From Rhynchonema sp. JSB1_4 (Eukaryota > Nematoda > Chromadorea > Monhysterida > Xyalidae): 64,000 bases of DNA. The position numbers and the translations under genes were made by a program. The notes beneath the pieces were generated by a model. That model saw nothing but the letters and a program-made list of their open reading frames with translations. It was not told the origin of the DNA and made no database searches. The stretch is from assembly GCA_030248065.1 (NCBI GenBank), contig JASAMV010003636.1, forward strand, positions 1-64,000. Direction: 5' to 3'. Below, in pieces: positions 35,739 to 49,100 of the stretch (its first letter is position 1; the number at the start of each line of letters is the position of its first letter).

Positions 35739-36100
35739 TGACACTCGGCACAGACGGGTCTGTTTTACTGTTGGCCCCGCGCGGGACATGTCACGAGTGC
35801 GGGTTGAAGCGAACTCTTAGCCCAGAGCGACTTGTAAACTTCTGACAGAAAGGCAGTGGAAGGGACTGCCACGCACCGCTTTAGTGCTGTACACGTCTGG
35901 CGAAGTATAAAACGAATTACAGTCACTTTATTCCATGATGTAGTTGGGAAATACTGAATTTGTGAGCAAGATCAGGTACAACAAGGAAGCGCTCGGAGTA
36001 GCACGGTAGTAGTGCTAAGCGGCATATGCGTGATTCCTCATATTGCGCGAGCTACAAAACGAAAGCTTACACCATTTTAGCAAGAAAATGCACAATACTA
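35739..36100. repeat. Segmental duplicate of 25012-25400
   Basis: Same sequence order as the copy 5' of receptor 2, here 5' of receptor 3. Confidence 0.6.
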
Positions 36101-36153
36101 CTGTTGGCTGCATGTCAACATCACGCGGTTTTGTTTAGTTGTTCGGTGATGTA

Positions 36154-36427
36154 TTGGTCGCACAATGACCGTATAAGAATTCATCAAATCAATCCTGATT
36201 TTCAGGTTCAGTCACTCTTAACCACTGTGCTATTTGTGATTCTCACAAAACATTTTCGGCCGAAAATAATACAGCTGAGCACCCACGTTGCTGCGGGTCT
36301 GAAACATTTTGCTGACTGCATGGTTTGTGTGCGATTGCGCAACGCAACGTCATTGCCCCGTCACTATCCTGCTTTACGATTCAGGAAAAAAATTTGACCA
36401 ATTCTTACAAAGTCATTGTGCGACCAA
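36154..36427. mobile_element. TTGGTCGCAC MITE upstream of receptor paralogue 3
   Basis: 274 bp, TA-flanked (36152-36153, 36428-36429), close to the copy at 13342-13615 through its length. Confidence 0.8.
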
Positions 36428-36689
36428 TAACTACAGTGTTCATATCCATACGAAATAGACTATTACAAGAGAGAAAAAATGCCACAAGTGGCATAAAAGA
36501 AATGTGGTTCCCTGGCTGACTGACATAAAAGAACGATACTACATAGCTTGCACCACTTTGTTGAAGTTTCATGAAGCACTGGAACAAACGTAAGTGTGTT
36601 GTCAGCTGTTTGATGCCCAACAGGAGACATTGAACCATATTCCCGGCGCGAACTCTTTTGAACCAACACCCAGCTGATATCGAAACGGT

Positions 36690-37110
36690 TGATAGAAGGC
36701 TCATTACTATTGTAATCAGTTCATACTGCAGAGGCCCTGGAGGGAAGACTCATTATGGATTTGAAAATAAAGCGGATTAGACGGAAATCTCATAATGAGC
36801 CTTCCCCCCAGGGCCGTTTCCCAGGAAGGCTCTTTATGTATGTTGTATACATGCTCCGCGTGTATTCAGCCTGAGCCAAAGTTTAATCCTGAGCCAAGCC
36901 TAAGCCTAAATATATACGTAAACGTGAGCGTAAGCATAAGCCTAAACCTAAGCTCAAGCCTAAGCCCGTTCCTTGGTTCAGGACCAAGTTCCAGCTGGAT
37001 TCCGTTCAATCCGTTTCATTTTCAAGTCCATAATGAGTCTTCCCCCCAGCACGCAAAAATCCGTTTAATCCGGTTAATCCGTTTAATCCGTTTTATTAAT
37101 AATGAGTCTT
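36690..37110. repeat. Cluster of TAATGAG(T/C)CTTCCC inverted motifs
   Basis: GAAGGCTCATTA, GGAAGACTCATTATGGA, CATAATGAGCCTTCCCCCCA and AATGAGTCTTCCC recur in both orientations with TTAATCCG repeats between them, as in stacked small MITEs. Confidence 0.45.
36865..36970. repeat. Degenerate interstitial telomere-like (GCCTAA)n
   Basis: AGCCTAAGCCTAAATA, AAGCCTAAACCTAAGC and CAAGCCTAAGCC units. Similar short runs occur at 22460-22490, 44510-44600, 61879-61890 and 63346-63365. TTAGGC is the canonical telomere repeat of many nematodes. Confidence 0.5.
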
Positions 37111-37292
37111 CCCAGCACGATCGAAACTTTCGTTCAAACCTACAATATTTTTTAGACAGCTGTTTCTTCCTTTCAACCTCATGACAGTAACTATTCAGGC
37201 TTCGTTGCGCGCAATGATTCAGCAAGGAGAGGAGCAAAGAGAATATTGAATTCTTTCTATATCAAACACTCCATGTTTCTCCTGTTTCTGAA

Positions 37293-37531
37293 TGACCACT
37301 CCATGCCCTGTGTATCTGGTGGCCAAACAGCACGCGCCGGGAATATGGTTCAATATCTCCTCGTCACGTGACCCCTCACGTGGGGATCATCAACGCATGT
37401 ACGAAGGCGATTCGGTTATTCTAGCAGGATCTGAACGTGACGTGGACTGGACACGACTAGTTTATCTGTCAGTGTTTGTCGGTAGCATAAATGTCACGCG
37501 GATAGTGATAGTGTCCCTCAAAACAGCCTAA
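37293..37531 (+). other. Unassigned open frame, possible exon
   Basis: Plus-strand frame with VYLVAKQHAPGIWFNISSS and YEGDSVILAGSERDVDW; it lies between repeats. Balanced composition suggests a possible exon or old transposon coding piece. Not recognised. Confidence 0.15.
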
Positions 37532-37560
37532 CTAACATGATTTCAGAAATTTCATTCTTG

Positions 37561-40324
37561 AAGAAACCAATTTTTTGGGGGCTCGGAATAAATAAAAGGT
37601 GATTTAAAAAATTAAAAGATTTTGATTTAAAAAAAGTTCGATAATAAAAAAATTTTTATTGAACCCTGCGCCTCGTCGGATCAGGCACTAATTGTGTGGA
37701 GATCAACTGGTGTGCTAAAATATGAAAAGTTGACTAAAATTATTTTAGCGTTTTCTCATTGAATGGTTTAGCTAGCCAATATTATGTAAAGTAGTTGCCA
37801 ATGTTTGATAAAACACGGACAAGCATTCTGACGCACAAAATCGTTCTTTTCCAGGGTGTTTTGATTGAAGTACTCCTGGCTAAGCGTGTGCACAAAACCA
37901 GAATTTGAGCCTGAGCCACGGCCGTAAAAACAAAAGAATAATGGTGAAAGAATTTTCGTTTGTTTGTAGCAAAAAACGCGGTTACAGGCGGCGCGAACGT
38001 GCTTTTTGGCCATCGCCACCGACGGTCGGTCAGACACCACTCACGTGCACTAAAACTATTGCAGTGCAGGCAATCGGGGCATGCGCGGTAGCGCATGTCC
38101 CAAATATGGCTCGAGTGAATTAGTGCCGGATGTAAAATTTTCTTTCGCTCGTAAAAATACTTAGGAAGCCTCGATTGACAAATAACTTACACACTGGTTA
38201 TAACCAGTTATGCTAGATGTCTGCGCAAAATATGGACTCAATAAATTGAGGGTGTCAAAAGTTACGAGACCAAACGTTGCCCCGAAAAAAGTGCGCAAAA
38301 TTATTCTTTCTTCTTCTTCTTCTGCTTCTTCTTCTGCATCTATCAAAACTTGGTCCCTGATAAATAGAACCATCTGACGCCACAAATAACATGTGCGGCA
38401 TGGCATGGGGGTTTTTGGTGTCGAAAATTCTAATGGTGTCATCCGTTTTGTTGTAGGTCATGATCTGAGCCCGGAAACCTGGTTCGAGACCAGAACTCAG
38501 TGTTGAAAAATGCTCCAATTGTGGTGAAGACTTGCACACAGATGTTTTCAACAACACTGAATTCAACGCGTTTTATTCAATTTTATGTTGAATGTGTTGT
38601 TATCTGTTGAGATGAACTTATTTTTTATCTCACTGAGTCCCAAAAACCGAGGTTTGCGTCTAGCTTCAGCTTTCAGTACAAAAGGTACAAGTCATTGTCT
38701 GCGACCGGTCTTAGACATGGAGCACTGAAGTCGACCAAAGCACCATTGAGTTTCTCGGGTACGAAAACCCTATATGCGATATTAACATTTTTGGTGTCAA
38801 GTAACGTTTGGGCCCTGACCAGTTTTTTGCCGAAAAGAATGGAGAAGAACGTTTTCACAAAGAGTTCGACAACAATTTGCCCGCAATCACGCCTGCGGGC
38901 ACGCAGCGGGATGAAATGTTGTGTGGAGCGTGGCGGCTGTTACGCACAGGTTGTGTAAAAATTTGGGCTTCTAATGTCAAGTTTCGTCTAAATGGTGGAC
39001 GTCGAAGACTTCAGCTCGCGCAATACAAGGAATGAACCATATGTCGCTTAGCATTACCATGCTAGCTCCGATTGGCGTGGTCAACATGACGCCACTTTGC
39101 GCTCAGTTCTTCATTAGTTCATCGTTGTTTTTCACCTGTTGGTGGAAAGGGATCACTGGAGATAACCAAAATAGCCAAACATGCAGTGCAGTATGAAGGC
39201 TCGAGCAGACCGTCAATAATATTATTGTTTTGTGACTCAGCTGTCTGTGATGTGAGCAAACGCAGCTGATGGCTAACAGAGATTCTACTGCGTTTGCACG
39301 AAACACAGACAGTTCAGCAGTTGAATTGACATACTAAGGCATTCGTTTTAGCGCGATGTTGAACCAAAAACGACGCCATCCCCTCAAATAACACATTGAC
39401 ACAGTGACGTGCACGCACTTTTGTCGTCATGTTAAGAGCGTGGGGTGGTAAGAATCGCAAAGTACGGTTCACAAAACTGAAATTTTGGATATGGTTTTTT
39501 TTGATGGGAAATCAATGCCACAACATATTTAGGAATGCTCACCAAGTTTGGCGTTCCAAATTTAAGTATACTTTCAGTAATTTCAATTTAAAGGTGCTCA
39601 GTTTGGATTTTTGTGCGAAATTTTAAAAATGAAAAATGCTCAAAAAATAAATGTCAATCCAATTGGATCTCAGCCGATAAACTACATTCGGTGCTGAAAT
39701 TTGCACACATATAGCAGTTTTTTGTCCGCTTTTCAGCTGCGCAAAAATAGTTGCACGATATTGGATGTTTTCTCTTCCATTACATTTTTTTAAAAAAATG
39801 TCAAAAAAACGAGTGCTTCTCAGAAACACCCAATTTTAAAAAAGTCCTCACCGACGAATTCTTTCTATTGGGTCTCAAAATTTGCGCCATAAAATTCTGG
39901 TATTGGCGTATAAATCTGGTTTGTGACAAATTTGAATGTCGGCAATTTATGTTAGTATTATGAAGCAAAACAATTTCGTCGTTTTATTTTCTTTCTTGTT
40001 TTATCGTGGTGCGCAGCTCAATTGAATGATAGAATATGTAAAAATTGATGCAGGTGATCGCCAAATATTAGTTCTGATGTGTATGCTGCTGAAACCTACA
40101 TATGTGTTTCTTAACCGTAAATACCACGAGAGTGCTTTCAATTTATGTGCTTTTCAAGGCAACCGTTTGTTAGGAAAATTCAGCAAATCTGTGAATGGCT
40201 ATTCGTTTGGTTCAACTCTTGCCTATTTCTAAATGTTTTTGCATTGCATCAAGTTACGAAATAAAAAGTAATAATGGTAAAACGTTTACCCAAAACCCGC
40301 GACGCAAAAAAAGACACGCTACAG
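37561..40324. other. Intergenic, low-complexity and repeat debris
   Basis: A/T runs and a truncated hAT-like right end (ATTGAACCCTG near 37660-37670). 39090-39440 belongs to the dispersed block family of 26480-27040. Apart from the frames at 38255-38858, no coding is seen. Confidence 0.3.
38255..38858 (-). other. Two adjacent unassigned open frames, possible exons or old element coding
   Basis: Minus strand. 38858-38673 contains NIAYRVFVPEKLNGALVDFS; 38566-38255 contains EPGFRAQIMTYNKTDDTIRI and HMLFVASDGSIYQGPSF. Both look protein-like, but stops separate them and no family is recognised. The second runs into a CTT-rich simple repeat (38308-38340), read as poly-Arg. Confidence 0.2.
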
Positions 40325-41038
40325 CAGGGTTGTTTCAAAAAAAAAAGTGGTTAATTAAAAAAAATTTTTTTAAAAAAAAAATTTTTTTGAAACTCAGATT
40401 TTGCTTTTTTTTAATAAAAAAAAGTTGCCCAAAATGGGCTGAAATGTCCAAAAATGGCCTTTTTCGAGGCAAAAAATTGGCACTTTTTTTCTGTGGGCGG
40501 GACAATTTTTCCAAAATCGCGCCTGCGGCGCCCTGTATTGCCCCAAATCCGCACAGGGATGCGCGGGGATGGTCTTTTATAGTGATGTGGCACCGATAAT
40601 GTACTACTGCATGCTACTACACATGTATATACATAGGTCTGGTGCAAAACCGGGCGCGCAAAGTCGATCTGACACGCAAGATTTGGGCTGTAATCGATAT
40701 TTTGATGGTCGTATATCAGATATACGGCATTAGAGGCATTAAAATACACGGTACGGCATGCTACAATACATTAGAGTAACATCGTTAGTCAACATCAACC
40801 TCAGACTGGTAGGATTCCATAGAATCTGCACAATACTACCGGGTGTCACCACACAAGTTGGGTCTCAGGCGAAAATTTTTCAATTTTTGAAAAATATGTT
40901 GCATCGATTTCATTTTTCCTGAAACGACGTTTGCAACACTTTTTCTAATAAAAAAAATTTTCGTCAAAAAAAAATCAAAAAAAAAATTTTTTTTTTAAAA
41001 AAAAGCTCGTTAATAAAAAAATTTTTTTTTCAACCCTG
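40325..41038. mobile_element. hAT-like element (CAGGGTTGTTTC family)
   Basis: Ends CAGGGTTGTTTCAAAA and TTTTTTCAACCCTG, with exact 8-bp duplication CGCTACAG (40317-40324, 41039-41046). Long A/T runs at both ends. A close second copy lies at 53398-54115. Confidence 0.85.
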
Positions 41039-41046
41039 CGCTACAG

Positions 41047-43195
41047 GGTTTGAACCTGCGCGACAGAAACACGCACGCATGTTCAATGCTGCGCCTAACC
41101 GATTGCGCTATGCGATCCAGCCGCTGGCTTGCCTTAATGTGTTACATAAATGTATTTGCGCGTGCGCATGTGTGCTCTGCCGTTTACATAAGACGTGTTG
41201 TGTTGCAGCTATAATGTGTGTGTTGACTGCTTGTATAATGTGTGTTGTTGTTGCTTGTTGCTCACCTCGTGTGATGCATACGAATTGTCGGCCACTTGAA
41301 AAAATCATTATTGCCAATCACGGCCGGTGCCAAATAGCATGCATTTCTGAACTTGTATCCATTTTGATAGCTTGTCATGTGTCATGAACAAGATGTTTAC
41401 TTTCAGACCACATTGACAAGCATCTTGTTGCCGTTCGTGACACCCACATCGGTCGTTTCTCCAATGTGAATCCGTGCAAAGAAAAAGACAAAAAAGCGAG
41501 AAAAAAAACAAAAAAATGTTCTTTATCTAAACTTTTCAGGAGATATTCAAATTTGTCACAAACCAGATTTATAAACCAATATCAGAATTTTATGGCGCAC
41601 ATTTTGAGACCAAATAGAAAGAATTGGTCGGTGAGGACTTTTTTTAAATTGGTTGTCTTTGATATGCACTAAATTTCAGAGCTGATTTTTGAAAAATTCA
41701 ACGGAAGAGAAAATGCAGCGAATTTTTGCCTTTATTTTCATATGGTTGAAAAGTAGATAACAAATTGACTATTATGTGTGATTTTCATTAAATAGCACCC
41801 GATCTAAAACAAATGACAGCCTCATCAACATAAACTTGGTACATTTTTGGAATTTCAAGAAATCTTCGACCTGCCCACATAAATGCGCCCATAACTATTT
41901 AATGCTTTGGAGTTTGGAACCAAAATTTTGTATGTGTCTTAGTAAGTGTAGTAGTCAACTTTTTGTGCAATATGAGCGAAATCCATTTTTTTCGATTTGT
42001 GAACCCTATTCCATTGACACCTATCTGTTACTATTCCCCCGCGCTCTTAATACATCGCCTTGGCTAAAAACAAACAAATTAAGTTGAAATTGATCGAAAA
42101 AAAGGTGAGACACACTGTATGTTGATCTGTGTAAAACGCCAAGCGAGTGAACCCATCGAAGACGGACACGGCGCACTCCGGCACTGGAATAACCCTCCTT
42201 ACACCAGTAAAAAAAAGATGAACACTGTGATTCGTGCTGTCGACAATCGACAATAAAGAGCCCACAAGGCTCAAACTCAACCAACACAGAAAACCAGTCC
42301 GAAAGTCATTCTATGTATTTTCACACTGCTTTCATAACTGTGCTGTCCGATCGGCATGTATAAGTAACCTCCAGTTCTGGGACGAAGTGTTCTATAGTTA
42401 TGTAGCTGACACACGACTCATTGCGAGCACAAGCGCTGGGATGCCCACTAAGACAAATTTGCGAGTGTTTGCGCGGGTGTGCGTTTATGCTCGTCAAGCC
42501 AAATAGCGCATTCATTAGTGAACGCAGATGCGGGCCGAAATTCAGCGCTTGCATTGTGTAATGACAACGCCTAACTCAACTCTGGATGTGACGGAGCAAA
42601 GTGCGTACCGACCTGCATTGCATTTATGTTTTGTGCAGGTGCATAAGATTGCCAAAGGTCCAGCTATGGTTTCCCTGAAATAGTAAAGAAACAACGAAAC
42701 AGCGCTTATCAGCGAGACAGATATGTTTCGCAAAACACCAACGAAGCCTTTTAGAAACGCAATTGTTATGATACGCAAGTTCACAAGTACTTTATAGTGT
42801 CAGACATGATAATGTATAGGTACGCTGGCCTAGCTGAAGAATGTTTCCCCAAAGTTTCCTACCAAGCTCTAACGTACCTGTCACGCTATACTTCCCCTCT
42901 ACCAAGCACAATTTGTGCACCCAAACAGGAACAAATTGTGAGTAGTTTTTGAACTGGGTTCTGCAAACGCTTTGTGGTGGAATTCTAGTACTTTTTTCAG
43001 ACATTTGCTGTGTTTTATTGCCCCACGAACTAATATTTTACATTAGGACAATTGCCTTACAGTAGACTGCTTTTAGAATGTTCACTTGGTCAATTTTTGG
43101 CTGAATCTGAGTGATAAATATTTCAGACAGACTTTCTCAAGAACGAAAATTTTAAAAAATTTCAAACAAGTTACATAAATTCACCGGCGGCACGT
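41047..43195. other. Sequence upstream of the riboflavin transporter
   Basis: No gene recognised. Contains dispersed repeat blocks (42070-42290 resembles 26950-27040). No clear TATA box or promoter is identified. Confidence 0.3.
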
Positions 43196-46100
43196 ATGAC
43201 GGCCAAGATGTGGCTGGACAGGCAGCTACTGCCAAACGTGTTGATGGTGTTGTTTGGGTCGAGCACTTGGCTGATCATCAATGCAGCGTGGATGCAGTTG
43301 CCGCTGATGGTCGACGTACTACCTGAACGGTGGTGGGTCACGTGCGGAAATTATGACAAAAAATTGATTTTCCTTAAAAAACAAGGTAATTTCTCTGAAC
43401 AACTCACAGAAAATCAGCGAAATTCGTTAGTTGATAAAAAAACGAAAAACGAAGTTTATTTAACGTCGTTTTTTTCTCTTCCCAAGCACAAGACGATCGG
43501 CTGAGTGCAGAGCTTTAGAAATTTTCATTGTTTGAAAAAGTGGCAGTCGGACAGTGAAAAAGAGCGTTTGTGTCAAATAATGTCATAGTCTGGCACATAT
43601 GTACAACATGGGTTGTTCTGCATCGGCCAAAACGTGTATCACACAGTAAATTCCTAATTTATGGCATTAAATTCCGCCATGCAGTTTTACCGACGCCACG
43701 GAAACTCGCAGAGCTGGCTCGTTTGTGCGTTTCGAATGTTTCGGTCACACAAGCTGTGTGTGTCAGCTGCGTGGCTTGTTCATTATGTGTTGTGCTTGTT
43801 GCCTGCCCCGAATGCGAACGGGAGTTTTCCTGCGTCCGTAAAAATGCATGAGGCAACCAAATTAGAAACTTACTATACCAATCAGAGGAATGGTATTGCA
43901 CCTTCAGGACTCTGCCATCATATTTGACCCTGATCGTCCATCTGGGCAGCATATCTGCCCTCCTGTTCGGTTTGGTCAGCAAATTCTGGGCTCGGTTTCG
44001 CGTCTGGGACAAGACTTGGCTCATTATTGGCTGCATGACAACGGCCACCGCATTGACGTTGATACTCAGTTTTGTGTGGACACAAACGGGCGTAATTGCT
44101 GGAAAGGTACACATGCACGTGTGACACACAATCAATGTCGGTTTCCTAACAAGCGCAAGCAGGATTCTTCTAAAGTCAAGTGGAACAGTGCCACGAAACA
44201 CTAAGGCTGGAATTTTCAAACCGGTGAATTAGATTTGGGTGCAAAGGTCAGTGTAAAACTCGGTGTAAACGATGAGAAAAACATTCCACGTTAACAGCAT
44301 GCGACATGCATACACCGAACTCACTCCGGCCAAACTTCACACCAACGTTTACAACAAGCTCTTGTTCACACCGTTTCGAAACTTCGCGGCAAAGATTTGG
44401 GGCTTCATTATTTCATCTTACAAGGCGCATGGTTAATTGAGCAATGCCGGTTGGACAAGAACACTTTGAGCAAGAAAAAAGGCAAGTCTAAAAGAGCAGA
44501 CCCTAAAAATGAGCCAAAGCCTATGCCAAACAGTAAACTAAGCCCAAGTGTAAGCCTGTGCCAAGGCCTGACAAAACAATCTGCCTAAGCCTGAGTCATT
44601 GCAGCAAAATATAAGAGTTCTGCACTTTTGGCTCCTCTCTCTTTTCTCTTGCTCAAAGTGTTGTTGCTCAAACCAGCTTTGTCCAATCGCCCGGCGACCT
44701 CTTGCAGGAGCACAGCGTGTGGTTGTTTGTGCTGTTCCTGCTGTTATCGACGTACAGCTGTACGACCGATGTGCTGTACCTGCCACACGTTGCTGTGTTC
44801 GATTCGCATCTCATCACCACGTATTTCATCGGTATGGGATTCAGCGCACTCGTGCCCAGTCTGTTGGCGTTGATTCAAGGTACTATTTTGAACAATAAGT
44901 GCTTGTGCACACTCTCGGTTGTACCCAGGATTGGCAAAAAAGCACGCGTTTTGTCAAACACTTGTTTCTTCAAAAAACGCTAAATTTTCCAAAACATGCA
45001 CGCATTTCAGTGATAAAGTATGGCTAAACAGATCGAGCACTTCTATCGAGAACTTCAGGCCTAAGCCCTGGGCTTCAATTAGATGACGGTAGACTTAATA
45101 TCGTCGAAACACACGACCGTATGTGTTGACGTGTTTCGCAGGTGTCGGTCAACAGACGTGTGTTCCGATTCCCAACAACCACACCAGCAATGACACCGTC
45201 CAGAAATACAAGACTGTCGATGAACCAGCTCGATTCAGCGTGCAGACCTACCTCATGTTCGCTGTTTAGGTCCAATGTTGATGATTTTCAAACAAAACAT
45301 TTATGGCTCCAACATACAGTATAGTAGGCCCGAAACCCGAAAACATTTTTTGTATGTCCGTATTTTGGGTTTCGGGTTTTGAAAAAAAAAACCGAAATCC
45401 GAAACGGTTTCGGGTATATCTGGGTGAGCCCCAAATCTTATGCTATACAGCTTTGCAGCTGTATATCAGCCTGGATGGCGTTGGCGTGCAGTGCATTCAT
45501 CTGGTTGTCTGTCAGAAGACGTCCGACCCTGATTTTCAGGGTAGGATAGCTATTTCATTCTGGCGCTTGCCACTAGGCACCGACGTTTACACCTGCACCT
45601 GACCTGACCTGCACATACCTGTGGTTATACCCGAAGTAAAAGACAGGACAGACAGGCACATTAGAAAGAAATATGTTACAGAGGCATTTCGGTGTTTGAC
45701 AAGATTACTAAAAAACGGAAGTTGTATGTAGATAAAATAATGTCGATCGAAACAAAAACTGTGGGGCATATTGCGCATTCATACTGATTGTTCGCCGAGC
45801 TTCAGCCCATGAGAAATGCGGGATTCGATAATGACTCTAAACATCCTGATGGTGAAACCAGTAAAGTAGCCCGGTAGATTTTGTTTTGAACGAAAACGTT
45901 TCTTCGTTCAAATCAGGTGCTGCCACATAGAAAAACACCACCTGCGACTTCCGAAACGGTACATAAAAGTCCAACTGCGGTGGGAACGCCCGAAAGGTTT
46001 AATGTCAATTTTATTTGGTTGATTAATTAATTTAATGTTAGTAAGTCATTTCCAATCAGTCATTGATTCTTTGCAGCACTGAGGAGGTCAAGAAGGTAAA

Positions 46101-49100
46101 GACATTCTGTCGAATTAAAGCCACACACGAGAGAATTACCAGCAACCGGATTGCCGATAACTCTAAAGGGCAGGTGCCGGTTACCCGCGGCCATTGCGGC
46201 TTCCAGTTTGCTGACCCTTCTCAAGGGATGCAAGGCCGCAATCGGACAGGCGACACCAATTTGCTAAGTGCACTGGGTGCTGTCTTGTGGCCAATTTGCT
46301 AGTGTTGCTCCATCAGCTGAGGGTTGATCCCATAACAGTGCTTGCCCTGCCATATTGGACCGGGATTTGGGTATCGTTGCATTGACATTAACGATCGTTC
46401 CTTCACTCGTTCCTTCTGTTCCTCGGAACGAGTATAAGCGCACCTTAATGCTGCCAGTTCGCGTTCCATTACAATCACACTAGGTCCTAAGCATTGATTG
46501 ATTGACTATTTCAGCAGCCCGACCCCAGACAGGGACCGCTTCTCAACCGGCACCTTTATCCTGCTTCTCTTCATCACAGCTTGGTGCTGTTCGTGGATGA
46601 ACGCTGTCTTACCGGCAATTCAGATCTATGCCTGTCTGCCGTATGGACATTCGGTCTATCACTTCGCGTGAGTCGAGCAGAAAACAAGGAACATTGACCG
46701 CTTCTAAAAAACTAAGCTCAGCGGATTGAGTTTGTTTGGCTCATTGATGCTAACGCAAGTATCCTTGACAGTCTTTGACTTGACTTGACAGGGCACAAGG
46801 GCCATGACTCCCCAATTCGGTCAAAACAGTGGCTCCTGAACGAACAGACCCCCTAAATCGTAGCGCTTTCACTCTCATATGCAATTCAAAAGTCTGGGTC
46901 AATGAAATTTAGCAATTGCTCGTGGCGAAAAGTACCAAATATTTGCGCGCATCGCCATTATTGCGTGTAGCACTTGGGTACAAAAACCGTCGAACAACCA
47001 CCATTCTAGGCTCAGCTGTCGGCAGAAAAGCCCATGTACAAATCCTGCATGTTGAAAATTGCCCTATTTCAGCCTGACCCTGAGCAACGTCGCTAACCCG
47101 GTCGCGTGTCTCTTGCCAATCTGGTTGTCTGTCAAGCGCACAGTACTACTTATTGGGTTGACTGTGTTTGTGTCACTCGATTGCGTCTACATCCTTGTGC
47201 TGGCATTCATGTCACCGAAGCCGCCGCTCTATCACGGATGGGTGGGCGGTGTTATTGCAGTTGGTGGTGATTTTATTAACTTAGGATCTTTGTGTTCCGT
47301 TTTCTATTCTTCGTAATGGAAAACGAAACAGATGTTCTAATCACAGCTACGTCTACCGTTCATTGTTCTCTCAGACAAAAATTTGATCTTTCTAACCTCG
47401 ATTGGTAAGAAACTTTCGAGCAACCTAAAAGTCGGTACATACCGTCAGCGTTGACGAACTTTGTGGGCATTGAGATTTACAGTAACATAAAACCAACGCG
47501 TGTTTCTTTTTGTTCACAAATCTTTCATAAACGCCTTGGGTCTAATTTAGAACCATATTCACTTTTTTGGCACTACCACAGCTCGCGCTATTTTGCCAAA
47601 ACCACGTAAATTTTTCGGAAAAAATTTTCCGTTGTTTTTTCCGGTCACATAGAAAGCACACAGAGCTTTTATATAAAGTAGGCAAGAAAGCCCGTATATC
47701 ATGCTATTCAGGCGATCAATGACTAATTTTCCACCGCTGCTAAGTTTCGACAAAAGCGCGCTCAACTGTGGCGAACCTCAACTTTTTTGCCTTTTTCTGG
47801 GGATCCCAAGCATACTTCTATCTCATATTTTCCTATTTTAATAACAATGTACTGAGGTGATATATGGCACGCTAGGTAGCAAAAATATAATTGTTGTTAA
47901 TTATGCGCAAATCTAGGTTGGTCCAGCTGCATCCTTGGAGGAACGAGCAATAAATGAATTTCACACAAAATTCATAATTTTCGCAAATTTTCACTTCCGT
48001 CATATTTTTAGCCTATCTACAGTTGGGTAGGAATTGTGGCTTTTGCTGTCCGATGAAGCCCCAACGTTGTTGTTGTTTATCGATCAAAATCCAAAATTCT
48101 AGTTCTAACGTATCCTGACAAAAAATCGTGTTAATTGAGATCCATGCGTTGGACTTGGAACTACAACCGGGCTTACAACAGGACCAGCGTCTGCGGTGCC
48201 TTCACTTAACACGATTTTTCTCACGATACGTTAGAACTAGAATTTTGGATTTTGATCGATGAACAACAACAACGTTGGGGCTTCATCGGACAGCAAAGGC
48301 CACAAATCCGTCACAAATGTAGATAGGCTAAAAATATGACGGAAGCGAAAAGTATCTAAAATTATGAATTTTGCGTAAAATTCGTTTATTGCTCGTACCT
48401 CCAAGAATGCAGATGGACCAACCTAGATTTGCACATAATTAACAACAATTATATTTTTACTATCTGGCGTGCCATATATCACCTCGGTACATTGTTATTA
48501 AAATACAAAAATATGAGATAGAAGTGTGCTTGGGATCCACAGAAAATGGCAAAAAAGTTGAGGTTCACCACAGTTGAGCGAGCTTTTGTCGAAACTTACC
48601 AGCGGTGGAAAATTAGTCATTGATCGCCTGAATAGCATGATATACGGGCTTTCTTGCCTACTTTATATAAAAGCTCTGTGTGCTTTCTATGTGACCGGAA
48701 AAGACAAATGGAAATTTTTTTTCGAAAATTTTACGTGGTTTTGGCAAAATAGCGCGAGCTGTGGTAGTGCCAAAAAAGTGAATGTGGTTCTAAAATAGAC
48801 CCAAGGCGTTTATGAAAGATTTGTGAACGAACTGCACGCAAAGAATATGCGAAACAGATCGATATTTTAATGTCAAGGTGCTGAGGTAGGGTCAAATTTT
48901 TTTTACCTTCTAGCCCTCCTGGCTCAGACAGGGAGCTGATATGGGAAAAATTTTCTTGGCCGTAAGTGTTTTGGACCAAGCCCACTTACGGTGCCAAGTA
49001 TCATTGAGATTGGTTTCGGTCGCATATATATGGCGGAGACCCTTTAATGTGGTCACTTGGCCATATGGTGCATTTAGGCCGCCCTCAGACAAACGCGAAA

